Assembly (NCBI RefSeq): GCF_000429645.1
Contig: NZ_AUCG01000022.1
Coordinates: forward strand, 333,994-397,993
Length of the DNA stretch: 64,000 nucleotides
Source: Niveispirillum irakense DSM 11586
GTDB lineage: Bacteria; Pseudomonadota; Alphaproteobacteria; Azospirillales; Azospirillaceae
Direction of reading: 5' to 3'
Shown here: one piece after another, positions 1-10,684 of the stretch
How the letters are laid out: each line of letters opens with the position of its first letter
How positions within the stretch are numbered: the stretch's first letter is position 1
Made by a program: the position numbers and the translations under genes
The notes under the pieces: model-generated
What the model was told of the DNA's origin: nothing
What the model saw: the letters and a program-made list of their open reading frames with translations, nothing else
Databases searched by the model: none

Positions 1-1056
1 CCCCAGCCTGTCCTCCAGCCGGAATTCCTGCGAAAGCGTGCGCAGGTCATGATCGCGGCGGATATGGGTGATATCCGCCGGCATGAAATCCGTATCCTGC
101 TGGATATCGTCGTTGAAATCGCTCCAGGCCGTGATGGACCGCAACCGAAGCCCATTATCGAACAGGTGCGAAGCGTTGAGCGACAGTGAATGGCCCTTGG
201 ACCGGTTCCAGCTATCCGTGCCCGACGCAACCTGTTCCCGCGGCGCCGTCGGGGGCCCCCACAAGGCCGCGCCGTCATCATAATCCTGGAAGGCATAGCG
301 CAGAACCAGATCGGTGACGGCGCTGGGCGTCCAGCGCAGCCCGAATTTCAGGTTGCGCCTCTCCCGATCATCGGCTTTCCCGCCGGTATTGATATTGGAA
401 ATGAAACCATCCTGCTTCAGCCAGGAGCCGGACAGGCTGGCATAAAGCCTGTCCTCGACCAGAGGCTGGCTGAGCGACAGGCGGGCGGCGCGCTTGTCCC
501 GACTGCCCAGTTCAGCGGAGACGCTGGCGCGCGGTGTTTTATCCATCGGCAGGCTGTAAATGGCGATCACACCCGCTTCGGCATTGCGGCCATAGAGGGT
601 GGATTGCGGGCCGCGCAAAATCTCGATGCGATCCACATCGATCATCGCATCCTCAAAGCCCTGCGCCGTATGCTGCGGTACACCATCGACCAGCAGCAGC
701 GTGGAGGTGGAGAAGGCGTTAAAATTCGCTGTCAACCCACGCATGACCGGCGCGTTCAGGCCAGCCTGGCCGAATGGCTGGAATGACAGTCCCGGAACAC
801 GTCCCTCCAGCTTTTCCATACCGGTGATGTGGGATTGTTCCAGATCCTGCCCGGCGATGACCGCCACGCTGGCCGGAACATCCTCCAGCGGGCGGGCAAT
901 CTTGTCTGCCGTGACGATGATCGCTGGCAATCCGTCCGGGGCGTTCTCCACCTTGGTAACGTCGACAGCAATTTCAGCCATCACCGCCGTCGCCGGCAGA
1001 AGGCCGGGCAAGGCCAGCAGGATGGCGCGATGGACCGTACTGAGTGCGTGTTTCAT
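1..1056 (-). CDS. TonB-dependent receptor, C-terminal part outside window
   Basis: An open frame runs from an ATG at 1056 to the left edge of the window (352 codons visible, 3' end missing). The protein begins with a signal peptide (hydrophobic stretch at about residues 10-26). A TonB box-like segment (AIIVTA, about residue 44) follows, then a plug domain with the motifs VMRGL, LLLVDGVP and IEILRGPQSTLYGR typical of outer-membrane siderophore or ligand receptors. The start of the beta-barrel is also present. It is divergent from the AraC-type gene at 1218, with a Fur-like palindrome between them, so iron-regulated uptake controlled by that regulator is likely. The ligand cannot be read from sequence. 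Confidence 0.88.
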   Translation of the reverse strand, partial: MKHALSTVHRAILLALPGLLPATAVMAEIAVDVTKVENAPDGLPAIIVTADKIARPLEDVPASVAVIAGQDLEQSHITGMEKLEGRVPGLSFQPFGQAGLNAPVMRGLTANFNAFSTSTLLLVDGVPQHTAQGFEDAMIDVDRIEILRGPQSTLYGRNAEAGVIAIYSLPMDKTPRASVSAELGSRDKRAARLSLSQPLVEDRLYASLSGSWLKQDGFISNINTGGKADDRERRNLKFGLRWTPSAVTDLVLRYAFQDYDDGAALWGPPTAPREQVASGTDSWNRSKGHSLSLNASHLFDNGLRLRSITAWSDFNDDIQQDTDFMPADITHIRRDHDLRTLSQEFRLEDRLG

Positions 1057-1114
1057 GTGCAGGCTCGACAGAAAAAGGAGGTGCAATCAGACGGACGATC
1101 ATAAAGATGAATTG

Positions 1115-1131
1115 CGAATGATTATCATTTG
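1115..1131. promoter_or_regulatory. Fur-type box in divergent promoter
   Basis: AATGATTATCATT at 1117-1129 is a perfect inverted repeat around one central base and matches the core of the classical Fur consensus. It lies between a TonB-dependent receptor (start 1056, minus) and an AraC-type regulator (start 1218, plus), so it could control either or both. Binding by Fur is inferred. Confidence 0.6.
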
Positions 1132-1217
1132 TTGTTTAGGTGATCCGGATTGTTTCTTTGGCATTCCGGAGCGCAGCAAGCGCGGCGACCGGGAAAGGCC
1201 AGAGCGAGGGGAAAGTC

Positions 1218-2162
1218 ATGGCCTATCATCTCGACAGCACGGATATCGGCGAACCGGTGCGCCTTGGCCGGGGTCTGTGGTGGCGCTCCCGATTGCCGGA
1301 ACAGGCTGGCGACTGCGCCATCGACATGTGCCGGCTGGATGATAGTCTGGCCCTGGCCTATGCCCAATATCGTCCCCGGCATGATTTGCTGGAACGCAGC
1401 CGCATGGAACGGGAAAGCCGTTCGCTGACCATCACCCTGGGGCTGGAGGGACAGTCCAGCACCATCAGTCATGATGGCCAACGTTTCGATTTCATGGCCG
1501 GCCATAGCACCCTGGCCGCCTTCACAAGCGTTCGGGGGGAACGCCGCTTTCCGGCAAACCGCGCGATCCGCCAATTACGGCTGATCGCGGGTGAAGCACT
1601 GCTCTGCCGTTACCATCTGGACCATTTGCTCGACGATATTCGTGACGATCATTCCGCACGGCACGTCCATTTCGGCCTGCATAATGTCGCGACCCAAAGG
1701 CTGGCGCATACACTGGTGCATCTGCATAGAAGCGATGCCAGTCTGCTTGATCTTCAGGTCGCGGCCTTGGGCCTGTTGGCCGAACAGACCCGGACTTTCC
1801 AACCAAAGGCGGTGACGATCGGCAAATTGCGGGAAGATGAGGAAGTACGCCTGTTTCATGCCCGCGACATCCTGATGCGCGACTATGCCAAACCCATAAC
1901 CGTCGCGTGGCTATGCGCAACAGTCGGCATCAATGAATTCACGCTCAAGCAGGGATTCCGGAAGCTGTTCAATACCAGCCCCCATCGTTTGCTTACGGAT
2001 ATCCGTATGCGGAAGGCGCATGAGTTGCTGGAGACGGGGCCCCATGTTTCCATTGTAGCCTATCAGGTTGGTTATCAGCATCTGTCCAGTTTCAGCGCCG
2101 CCTTTCAGCGTTACTATGGTTATCCACCGAAATCTGTGGCGGCCCCGCGCAAACAATCTTGA
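1218..2162 (+). CDS. AraC-family regulator (PchR-like), paired with TonB receptor
   Basis: This is a 314-residue protein, starting at ATG 1218 with the purine-rich stretch GAGGGG about 9 bases upstream. The open frame extends further upstream from GTG 1140, but that part has no ribosome binding site. The last 100 or so residues form the double helix-turn-helix of AraC/XylS proteins (VAWLCATVGINEFTLKQGF, then VSIVAYQVGYQHLSSFSAAF), ending in the usual YYGYPPK. The N-terminal two thirds is the poorly conserved sensor domain. Its position opposite a TonB-dependent receptor gene resembles PchR-type regulators, which bind a ferric siderophore and activate its receptor. That role is inference. Its 3' end overlaps the convergent gene at 2120-2581 by 43 bases. 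Confidence 0.85.
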   Translation: MAYHLDSTDIGEPVRLGRGLWWRSRLPEQAGDCAIDMCRLDDSLALAYAQYRPRHDLLERSRMERESRSLTITLGLEGQSSTISHDGQRFDFMAGHSTLAAFTSVRGERRFPANRAIRQLRLIAGEALLCRYHLDHLLDDIRDDHSARHVHFGLHNVATQRLAHTLVHLHRSDASLLDLQVAALGLLAEQTRTFQPKAVTIGKLREDEEVRLFHARDILMRDYAKPITVAWLCATVGINEFTLKQGFRKLFNTSPHRLLTDIRMRKAHELLETGPHVSIVAYQVGYQHLSSFSAAFQRYYGYPPKSVAAPRKQS

Positions 2163-2581
2163 ACCACCGTCGTTACACATTCCCACTGTCCGAATTCGGG
2201 AAAGTGGGAGCGCAGCCATTCCAGACCTTCCGGCAGCCCTGCCGCAATCAGGCCCGCTACGCCAAAGACCTTCTCCACACTCAACACCGCCATCCGCGCA
2301 TAGGCGGATGGCGGCACGATATTGACCATGGCGTCGACCTGTGCCCGGATGGCCTCCCCTGCCCCATCGCTGAGCCATTGCTTCGTCGCGCGGGCGACGC
2401 CGTCGGCCTGTTCCAGCGCCGCTTCATCCATGAAGACGCGCAACACCATGAAGCGCTGGCCGCGCGCGAACCAACGGTTCCATTCGGCCAGATGCGCCAG
2501 ATGATCGTCAAGCGAGGCAGGTCCATGATAGACGGCGATGACCAAGGGCCAGACCGCCGTCTCTGTGCGGATGGGCAGCAT
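2120..2581 (-). CDS. Conserved-looking unknown protein, coupled to TonB receptor
   Basis: A 153-residue protein of no family I recognise. It is soluble, with no signal peptide or membrane segment, and contains several tryptophans and a mixed alpha/beta pattern. Its ATG overlaps the stop codon of the upstream TonB-dependent receptor (shared ATGA at 2578-2583), a strong sign of translational coupling, so it is probably part of the same uptake function. Its 3' end overlaps the convergent AraC gene by 43 bases. A cytoplasmic role in handling the imported ligand is possible, but nothing in the sequence proves it. Confidence 0.65.
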   Translation of the reverse strand: MLPIRTETAVWPLVIAVYHGPASLDDHLAHLAEWNRWFARGQRFMVLRVFMDEAALEQADGVARATKQWLSDGAGEAIRAQVDAMVNIVPPSAYARMAVLSVEKVFGVAGLIAAGLPEGLEWLRSHFPEFGQWECVTTVVQDCLRGAATDFGG

Positions 2582-4656
2582 CAGAAGGTCACCTTCACAC
2601 CCGCCATGAAGGTACGCGGCTGGACAAGAACCGCACTGTCATAATCACTTTCCGCGCCGGTGCCGCCGGCCGGCACGACACCGGGATAGCGGGCAAGGGC
2701 CGCGCGGCTGTCAAACAGGTTCTTCAGCGATCCGAACAGCCGGAACCGGCCAAGATCATAGGATGCCTGGATATCGGCGATCATACGGCCATCGGTGCGG
2801 CCGCGCGGGCGGTTGTTGACATCCGTGAAATAGGCACCGGTATAGGTCAAGGCACCCGACGCGGTAAGGTCGCCATGCCGCCATTCAACACTGCCGCCCG
2901 CCGTGACATCCGGGGCTGTCAACAGGTCATTCCCCTCCAGGCCGGAACCTGGGTAATGCGTGATCCGGGTCCGCAACAGGCCAAGCTGGGCACGCGCCGT
3001 AACGCCATCCACCACAGCGCCCTCGATACCCAGTTCCGCGCCTGACGTCTCCACACGCGGGGCATTGCGCACCACGAAGGCTTCGTCATGGGTATTTTCG
3101 GGCGTCAGGTCGAAGGGCAACTGCATGTTGCGGTACCGGGAGTGGAACAGGTTCTGTGTTGTCCTGATCTTCCCATCCGCCCATTTCTGGCGGCCGAACA
3201 GCTCCGCCGTCCAGACATATTCGGGACCATATTCATAGTTCACGATGGGGATGGCAAAAGCAATGCCACCGCCACCGGCATTATATCCGCGCGAAATCTG
3301 CGCGCCCCAGGTCATCTGATTATCCGGGTGCCAGGTCACCCCCAGCTTGGGCAGGAAGACATCATATGTCGCGTCAGAGTTGATGCGTGCGATGGCACCG
3401 GCAGCATCGCCGCCATTTCGTTCACGCTCCTCCCGCTCGTACCGCAGCCCCGCCGTCAGGTCGAGCGTGTCACTAACCGGCAGCAGGCCCTCGACATAGG
3501 CGGCGGCCGTATCGGTATTGTCCCGGAAATTCTGGGCCGTGATGAACTCGATAAACTCCTTCTGTCGCGCCCGATACAGATAGAGGCCGGTGACCAGCGA
3601 TGTGCCATCTGCCGCCTCGTACCGCAGGCGCGGTTCGGCGATATATTCGTCGGTGTCGATGCGGGCATTGGAACTGTTGGGAACAGCCCGGCGACGGAAG
3701 CGGAAATCGGTGTAAGAGGTGGAAATCTCAAGCTTGTAGCCATCAGCCAGGGGTATCCAAGCCTCCATGCCCAGGCTGTTGGTGCGCGGCTCATGTACGG
3801 GCTGCTGCGGAAAATTGGAGCGACGGTCGGCAAAGGGCCTGACAATGATCTCGCCATTGGGGCCGCGATGGTCGACATGCGCGCCCGTCACCAGTAAGCG
3901 CAGATCAGGATCGGAAGGCGCTGTGAACAGCAACTTGCCGCGCAGCGCGGTTGATTTCACCCGGCCAGGGTCGCTCACCCCTTCATAGCTGTCATAGCTG
4001 GTCACGGAATCGCGCTGATAGCGATCCGCCGAAAGGCGCAGGGCGACGCTGTCAGCCACCAGCGGCAGATTGACCATGGCCGATGCCCGGCGCTGATCAT
4101 AATTGCCGGCCGCAATCTGGGCCGCCCCTTCCTGAACGAAGGCCGGGTCCATTGTGTCCACCACCACCGTGCCGGCAATGGCATTGCGCCCAACCAGCGT
4201 GCTTTGCGGACCACGCAGAACCTCAATACGGTCAATGTCCCACAGACCGATATCGCCGAACACCACCTCATTGTAACTGGCGGGCCGGCCATCAATGCGC
4301 CAATTCAGGCGGGCGCGGCTTCCGGCGAAGAAGGCGTTGGCGTTTTCCGCCGGTCCGGTGCCATCCACGCCGCGCACGGTGGGGGCCTTGCCGGTACCGG
4401 TCACCAGGGTAATATTGGGGATGGTTTCCAGTACATCGCGAACAGTATCAAGCCCCGCCTGATCCTGAATGTCCTTGGCCGTCAGGATGACCGCACTATT
4501 GCCCGTCAGCATCTGCGACCGGCGGATCATCTCCGCCGTGACGATGATTTCCGGGATGTCAGAAGCGCCCTCATTTTCCTGGGCAACAACAGGCACGACG
4601 CCCGCCAAAACGGAAAGGGCGCTGACACTGGCGATCCAACGGTTCATCTCTCTCAT
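2581..4656 (-). CDS. TonB-dependent outer-membrane receptor
   Basis: A complete 691-residue receptor. It has a signal peptide (hydrophobic core about residues 8-24, ending near VVAQ), a TonB box-like EIIVTA near residue 37, and a plug domain with IEVLRGPQSTLVGRNAIAG. A long beta-barrel ends in the C-terminal phenylalanine (VKVTF) expected of outer-membrane proteins. Two ATGs, 4656 and 4647, are possible and neither has a good ribosome binding site; the first is given. It is divergent from the AraC gene at 4760 with a Fur-like palindrome between, and coupled to the unknown gene at 2120-2581. It probably imports a ferric siderophore in a TonB-driven way; the ligand is unknown. Confidence 0.9.
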   Translation of the reverse strand: MREMNRWIASVSALSVLAGVVPVVAQENEGASDIPEIIVTAEMIRRSQMLTGNSAVILTAKDIQDQAGLDTVRDVLETIPNITLVTGTGKAPTVRGVDGTGPAENANAFFAGSRARLNWRIDGRPASYNEVVFGDIGLWDIDRIEVLRGPQSTLVGRNAIAGTVVVDTMDPAFVQEGAAQIAAGNYDQRRASAMVNLPLVADSVALRLSADRYQRDSVTSYDSYEGVSDPGRVKSTALRGKLLFTAPSDPDLRLLVTGAHVDHRGPNGEIIVRPFADRRSNFPQQPVHEPRTNSLGMEAWIPLADGYKLEISTSYTDFRFRRRAVPNSSNARIDTDEYIAEPRLRYEAADGTSLVTGLYLYRARQKEFIEFITAQNFRDNTDTAAAYVEGLLPVSDTLDLTAGLRYEREERERNGGDAAGAIARINSDATYDVFLPKLGVTWHPDNQMTWGAQISRGYNAGGGGIAFAIPIVNYEYGPEYVWTAELFGRQKWADGKIRTTQNLFHSRYRNMQLPFDLTPENTHDEAFVVRNAPRVETSGAELGIEGAVVDGVTARAQLGLLRTRITHYPGSGLEGNDLLTAPDVTAGGSVEWRHGDLTASGALTYTGAYFTDVNNRPRGRTDGRMIADIQASYDLGRFRLFGSLKNLFDSRAALARYPGVVPAGGTGAESDYDSAVLVQPRTFMAGVKVTF

Positions 4657-4677
4657 ACCCCGAGCGCGAAATGCGAT

Positions 4678-4696
4678 ATTGCGAATAATTCGCAGT
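4678..4696. promoter_or_regulatory. Fur-type box in divergent promoter
   Basis: TGCGAATAATTCGCA (4680-4694) is a perfect 7-1-7 inverted repeat. The same motif, with small changes, recurs before the receptor at 6692 and before the sigma factor at 9136, all iron-uptake genes. It lies 22 bases upstream of the receptor start at 4656 and about 65 bases upstream of the AraC start at 4760. Confidence 0.65.
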
Positions 4697-4759
4697 CATT
4701 GTTTCCTTACCGCATCTGGCGATGCCCGCCACTCCACTCCTGGGGAAATTGCTCCAATC

Positions 4760-5653
4760 ATGTCGAAATCGACACAGGCGAACCTGGAAATGGATGCTCA
4801 GGCGGAATTTGATGCGCTCCGTCAACGGGCCGCCGCCCTGGGCGTCATCCCGCAACAGATTGCCATGGCACCGGATGGGCGGGTGCGCATGGCGGTGCTG
4901 GATTATGCCCGCTTTGCTGGCGACCTGCCCCCCGCCGGCTATATCAGCCTGGGCCTGTGTACCCGCTCCATCGCCCCGATCAGCCGCCAGTCACGCCAGG
5001 GAACCCTGTCCGGTGTGTTGCGGCCTGGATCGGTGATCCTTTCCCCACCGGACGACGGGGCAACCGTCCGGTGGGACCGCTGCCGGATGATCGCCATCGG
5101 CGTTGATCCGGAAGGGCTGGATGAACGGCTGAACCTTGCCGATAGCCGCCGCCTGCTGTCATCGGCGGCGTTGCGGATCCATCGCGATCCCTTGCTGACC
5201 GCCATCATGACCGCCCTTTGGCATGAAAGCGCGGTGAACGGACTTTCCGGGGACTTTTTCGATCATTGCATCGGGCGGGTTTTCAGCCGTTTGGGAGAGT
5301 TGGCCGGCGATCCGCCCACACGGCGGCGCGACAGGCCCCTGACGGCTGCCCAGGTCATAAAGGTCAAAGAGTTTATAGCAACCCATCTGGAAGAAGGGGC
5401 GGGTGTGGCAGCAATGGCCGCCCTGGTCGGGCGCGATCCCGCCAGTTTCAGCCGGGCTTTCCGGGACGCAACCGGCCTGCCGCCGCACCAGTTCCTGACA
5501 AACGCCAGAATGGCGCAGGCTGAGGCCCTGCTGCGCGACGGCATGTCCGTAACGGCCACGGCAACCGCAGTTGGATACACAAATCCCAGCAAATTCAGCG
5601 CTGCCTATCAGCGCTATCGGGGCACGAAGCCATCCCGCTGCCGCCAGACATGA
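4760..5653 (+). CDS. AraC-family regulator, paired with TonB receptor
   Basis: A 297-residue regulator. I place the start at ATG 4760; the open frame extends upstream, but that region is the promoter of the divergent receptor. The C-terminal 100 residues carry the AraC/XylS double helix-turn-helix (AAMAALVGRDPASFSRAF and VTATATAVGYTNPSKFSAAY). The N-terminal part (about 190 residues) is a cupin-like or unknown sensor. Its divergent placement suggests that it controls the receptor at 2581-4656. A 53-base stretch of this gene (5180-5232) recurs in a relic at 14959-15011 with 46 of 53 bases identical, showing that a second copy once existed nearby. Confidence 0.83.
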   Translation: MSKSTQANLEMDAQAEFDALRQRAAALGVIPQQIAMAPDGRVRMAVLDYARFAGDLPPAGYISLGLCTRSIAPISRQSRQGTLSGVLRPGSVILSPPDDGATVRWDRCRMIAIGVDPEGLDERLNLADSRRLLSSAALRIHRDPLLTAIMTALWHESAVNGLSGDFFDHCIGRVFSRLGELAGDPPTRRRDRPLTAAQVIKVKEFIATHLEEGAGVAAMAALVGRDPASFSRAFRDATGLPPHQFLTNARMAQAEALLRDGMSVTATATAVGYTNPSKFSAAYQRYRGTKPSRCRQT

Positions 5654-5740
5654 AGGGCACGGGGCAGCAGCACCATTCCTGAGTAACGATAAAACCACAA
5701 CGCGCCGGGATTGGCGTACCGGCAAGGCAGTGCGATCACA

Positions 5741-6607
5741 ATGGGAACCGAGAGCATCAGGCGCGTTGCACAGGCCGGCGGTCTGGATGGATATTTGCAG
5801 ACTGCTGAGACAATGGGCGGTACTTTCCACCACTCCCATCAAATTCAGACGGTGCCTGTCCATTACAACCCTTTCCTGCCGGCCGGATTGCACCTGTCAT
5901 GCGGCATCGCCCGCCTTTCCACACAGGGCGGTCTGGGCGGTTTCGATCTTGCGGGGCCGGGGCTGACCGCCATGCTTTGCCCGGCCGATGCCCCAGCCTT
6001 CTCCACCCGGATGATGGAGGGCGAGGCAAAATCCTGCGGCTTCTTCCTGCCGGTCGATGCTACCGCAGAAATTCCGCACCTGGGCGACATCCAGGCGATA
6101 CTCCGCCACGGTGCGCCCCTGCGCGCCACCAACAGACCGCCACCCCATTTAATTGCCCAGCTTTGTGCCCCTATTGACCCGTGGTTTCAGGATGGTGCCC
6201 GCGCGCTGGTGGCGCAGGCGCGGGTATTGGAATTGACAGCACTGGTCTGGACCTGGCTGTCCGGCAAAGACGAGCGGCTGCAGCCTTCCCCACGCTTGGC
6301 CACCCAGGCCGATACCGCCCGCGACATGCTGGAAGACCGGTTGCGCAATCCGCCCTCGCTGGCCGAATTGGCGCGCATGGTCGGCACCAATGTTCGCACA
6401 TTGACCGATGCGTTCCGCCTGCGCTTCAACATGTCCATCGCCACTTATGTGACAAAGCGCCGTCTGGAGGTGGCCGCCCATCTGCTGCAAGAGGGCATGG
6501 GGGTGGCGCAGGCCGCTTATCATGTCGGCTATACCCCGTCCCATTTCTCCAACGCCTTTCAGCGCCAATTCGGCATGCGGCCCCAGGCCGCCCGCCACCG
6601 CAGATAA
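5741..6607 (+). CDS. AraC-family regulator upstream of TonB receptor
   Basis: A 288-residue regulator with start ATG 5741. A TTG at 5711 in the same frame is less likely. The C-terminal double helix-turn-helix is clear (LAELARMVGTNVRTLTDAF; VAQAAYHVGYTPSHFSNAF, followed by FGMRPQ). The remainder is a sensor region without recognised motifs. It lies just upstream of, and in the same direction as, the receptor gene at 6692, which has its own Fur-like box, so it probably regulates that receptor. The region around its start codon (5711-5756) is repeated in diverged form at 15017-15062. Confidence 0.82.
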   Translation: MGTESIRRVAQAGGLDGYLQTAETMGGTFHHSHQIQTVPVHYNPFLPAGLHLSCGIARLSTQGGLGGFDLAGPGLTAMLCPADAPAFSTRMMEGEAKSCGFFLPVDATAEIPHLGDIQAILRHGAPLRATNRPPPHLIAQLCAPIDPWFQDGARALVAQARVLELTALVWTWLSGKDERLQPSPRLATQADTARDMLEDRLRNPPSLAELARMVGTNVRTLTDAFRLRFNMSIATYVTKRRLEVAAHLLQEGMGVAQAAYHVGYTPSHFSNAFQRQFGMRPQAARHRR

Positions 6608-6660
6608 TATGCCGGCTGGCGCATGACGGTTCCGTTGCCCGATCTGGGAGCGCCTCGCTA

Positions 6661-6679
6661 ATTGTGAATCATTCGCAAT
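6661..6679. promoter_or_regulatory. Fur-type box before TonB receptor
   Basis: ATTGTGAATCATTCGCAAT is a 9-1-9 inverted repeat with one mismatch. It ends only three bases before the GGAGG ribosome binding site of the receptor at 6692. Binding of an iron-loaded repressor here would block transcription or overlap the transcript start. Confidence 0.68.
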
Positions 6680-6691
6680 TTGGAGGCAGAG

Positions 6692-8851
<2,160 letters not shown>

Positions 8852-8913
8852 AGCCATCACGCAGAGCCGGCCAAACCTGCCCGGACAGTCCCGTCAAGAT
8901 CATACCTATCGGA

Positions 8914-9058
8914 TGAGCGATCACGATGTCAGCGCCAACAAAAGGGGGCGCAGGGCATGGACTGGCCCATCCGTTATGCCGACCTGAAACCCTGGTACGA
9001 CTATGTTGAAACATTCATAGGCGCCTCCGGTCAGGCGGAAGGTCTGTCCGCTCTGCGC
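8914..9058 (+). pseudogene. Relic of a GMC-type oxidoreductase
   Basis: Between the receptor stop and the next promoter, about 35 codons from 8957 read DWPIRYADLKPWYDYVE and onward to SGQAEGLSA. This closely resembles an internal conserved segment of GMC-family oxidoreductases such as gluconate dehydrogenase flavoprotein subunits. A few more matching codons (SDHDVSANK) lie in a different frame just upstream, so the piece is both truncated and frameshifted. No start, FAD-binding motif or C-terminus is present. It is a degraded remnant; family assignment is from memory of the motif. Confidence 0.55.
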
Positions 9059-9069
9059 ACCGTATCGTT

Positions 9070-9088
9070 ATTGCGAATAATTTCCATT
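9070..9088. promoter_or_regulatory. Fur-type box before fecI-like gene
   Basis: ATTGCGAATAATTTCCATT matches the palindromes at 4680 and 6661 in its left half and partly in its right half. It sits about 50 bases upstream of the sigma-factor start at 9136, the place expected for iron control of a FecI/FecR system. Confidence 0.55.
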
Positions 9089-9135
9089 TCCATTAAGCAC
9101 GGGTGCGGGGATCCGGGTAGATATGGGGATGAGGA

Positions 9136-9645
9136 GTGGTGGAGGGTGCGGCGGCAGCGGCGATCAGCAAACTCTATACCACCCATGCCCATTGGCTGCG
9201 GGACTGGCTGCGGCTGCGAACACGCTGTGCCAGCCGGGCCGCCGATCTGACACAGGATACTTTCTGCCGGCTGCTGGAACAGCCCCGCCTACCGCCACTG
9301 GCCAGCCCGCGTGGCTATCTGGCCACGGTGGCCCGCCGTCTGCTGATCGACGATATCCGCCGGCGGGAGATCGAGCGGGCCATTGCCGATATCTGTGCCC
9401 TGCAGAACGGAGAGGCCGACCTGCTGACGCCGGAGCGTATCGCAGAAGCAGCACAGTTCCTGGATATGGTGGCCCGCCTGCTGGATACCCTGCCGGAACA
9501 GGCCCGCACGGCCTTTCTGCTCCGCCGGGTGGAGGGATTGAGCCAGCAGGAGGTGGCGACGGCGCTGGGCGTGTCACTGGCCACGGTCAAGCGACATATT
9601 GCCTTGTCCTATGCAAGTTGCCTGTCGATCATGGAGGGGGCGTAA
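9136..9645 (+). CDS. fecI: ECF sigma factor, FecI type
   Basis: A 169-residue extracytoplasmic-function sigma factor starting at GTG 9136, with a GGGGATGAG-type ribosome binding site. Region 2 is recognisable (RAADLTQDTFCRLLEQP, then the RGYLATVARRLLIDDIRRR segment). Region 4 carries the helix-turn-helix SQQEVATALGVSLATVKRH. Its size and sequence match FecI-type factors that direct RNA polymerase to an iron-receptor gene when FecR signals ligand binding. The anti-sigma gene follows after one base. A Fur-like box lies upstream. The target is presumably the receptor at 10685. Confidence 0.9.
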   Translation: MVEGAAAAAISKLYTTHAHWLRDWLRLRTRCASRAADLTQDTFCRLLEQPRLPPLASPRGYLATVARRLLIDDIRRREIERAIADICALQNGEADLLTPERIAEAAQFLDMVARLLDTLPEQARTAFLLRRVEGLSQQEVATALGVSLATVKRHIALSYASCLSIMEGA

Positions 9646-9646
9646 C

Positions 9647-10630
9647 ATGCCGGGGGCGGGCGCCCCATCGGCAGACCTGATCCATCAGGCGGCCCAGTGG
9701 GCCGCCATGATTGATGCCGGCGATGTTACGGAAAGCGAGATGGCCGCCTGTCGGGCCTGGTGTGCGGCGGATCCGCAGCATCAGGCCCTTCTGGACCGGA
9801 TGCTGGGTTTCAACGACCGGATGGCGGCAGCACCATTTGAAAAGGCGGCATTGCACCGGCTGTTGCATCGGCGGCAACGCCGGCCCCTCTTGGCTGGTGC
9901 CGCCGCCCTTCCCCTGCTGGTTGCTGGCATCTGGGCGGCATGGCAGGTGCTGCCGCTACACAGCCTGTTTGCCGATTACCGCACCGCCCCCGGCGAACAG
10001 CGCGTGGTCGATCTGGCCGACGGCAGTCGCCTGACGCTGGATACGGATGGTGCGATAGATGTGGAACTGGGGCAGAAGCAGCGCTTGGTTCAATTGCGGC
10101 AGGGACAAATCCTGGCAGAGGTTGCCCCCGCCCGCGACCGGCCCTTCATCGTCGAAACCCCGGAAGGCACCGCAACCGCCCTGGGCACGGCCTTTATTGT
10201 GCGGCGGGAGGCGAGGGGCACGCTGGTCACGGTGGTGGAATCCCATGTCCGGGTCTGTGCGTCCGCACCGCCCGCCCATATGCTGCCCTGTCGCGATATC
10301 GGTCCCGGGGAAAGCGTGCATCTGTCTGCCCGGATGGTAACGGCCCCAAAGCGCGTGGATACTGCCCGCGCCACCCTCTGGACACAGGGGTGGCTGGAGG
10401 TGGATGACCAGGAGGTGGCGGATGTACTGATCGAGTTGAACCGTTATCGGGATCAACCCATCGGTTTCGATCCGACTGCCCTGCGGGGCCTGCGGGTGAC
10501 GGGCAGCTTCCCATTGACCGACACGGATCAGGCCCTGCAGGGGCTGGCCCGCACCACCCGCTTGCATATCGACCGCGATACCGATGGCCATGTCGCCGTT
10601 CGACCGGGTGATGTCGCACAAAAAAACTGA
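9647..10630 (+). CDS. fecR: FecR-type anti-sigma/signal transducer
   Basis: A 327-residue protein starting at ATG 9647, immediately after the sigma-factor stop. It has an N-terminal cytoplasmic FecR region (HQAAQWAAMIDAGD with WCAADPQHQALLDRM). One membrane segment lies around residues 82-102. A periplasmic FecR domain includes VVDLADGSRLTLDTDG, and a C-terminal STN-like part has PIGFDPTALRGLRVTGSFPL. FecR proteins pass the signal from the occupied receptor's N-terminal domain to the sigma factor. The neighbouring receptor at 10685 has that signalling domain, so the three form one transduction unit. Confidence 0.9.
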   Translation: MPGAGAPSADLIHQAAQWAAMIDAGDVTESEMAACRAWCAADPQHQALLDRMLGFNDRMAAAPFEKAALHRLLHRRQRRPLLAGAAALPLLVAGIWAAWQVLPLHSLFADYRTAPGEQRVVDLADGSRLTLDTDGAIDVELGQKQRLVQLRQGQILAEVAPARDRPFIVETPEGTATALGTAFIVRREARGTLVTVVESHVRVCASAPPAHMLPCRDIGPGESVHLSARMVTAPKRVDTARATLWTQGWLEVDDQEVADVLIELNRYRDQPIGFDPTALRGLRVTGSFPLTDTDQALQGLARTTRLHIDRDTDGHVAVRPGDVAQKN

Positions 10631-10684
10631 GCCGTTTTTCCGGTTCGTCCGTCCCCCTTGCTGAGAGGGTTAGTTTCAAGGACG

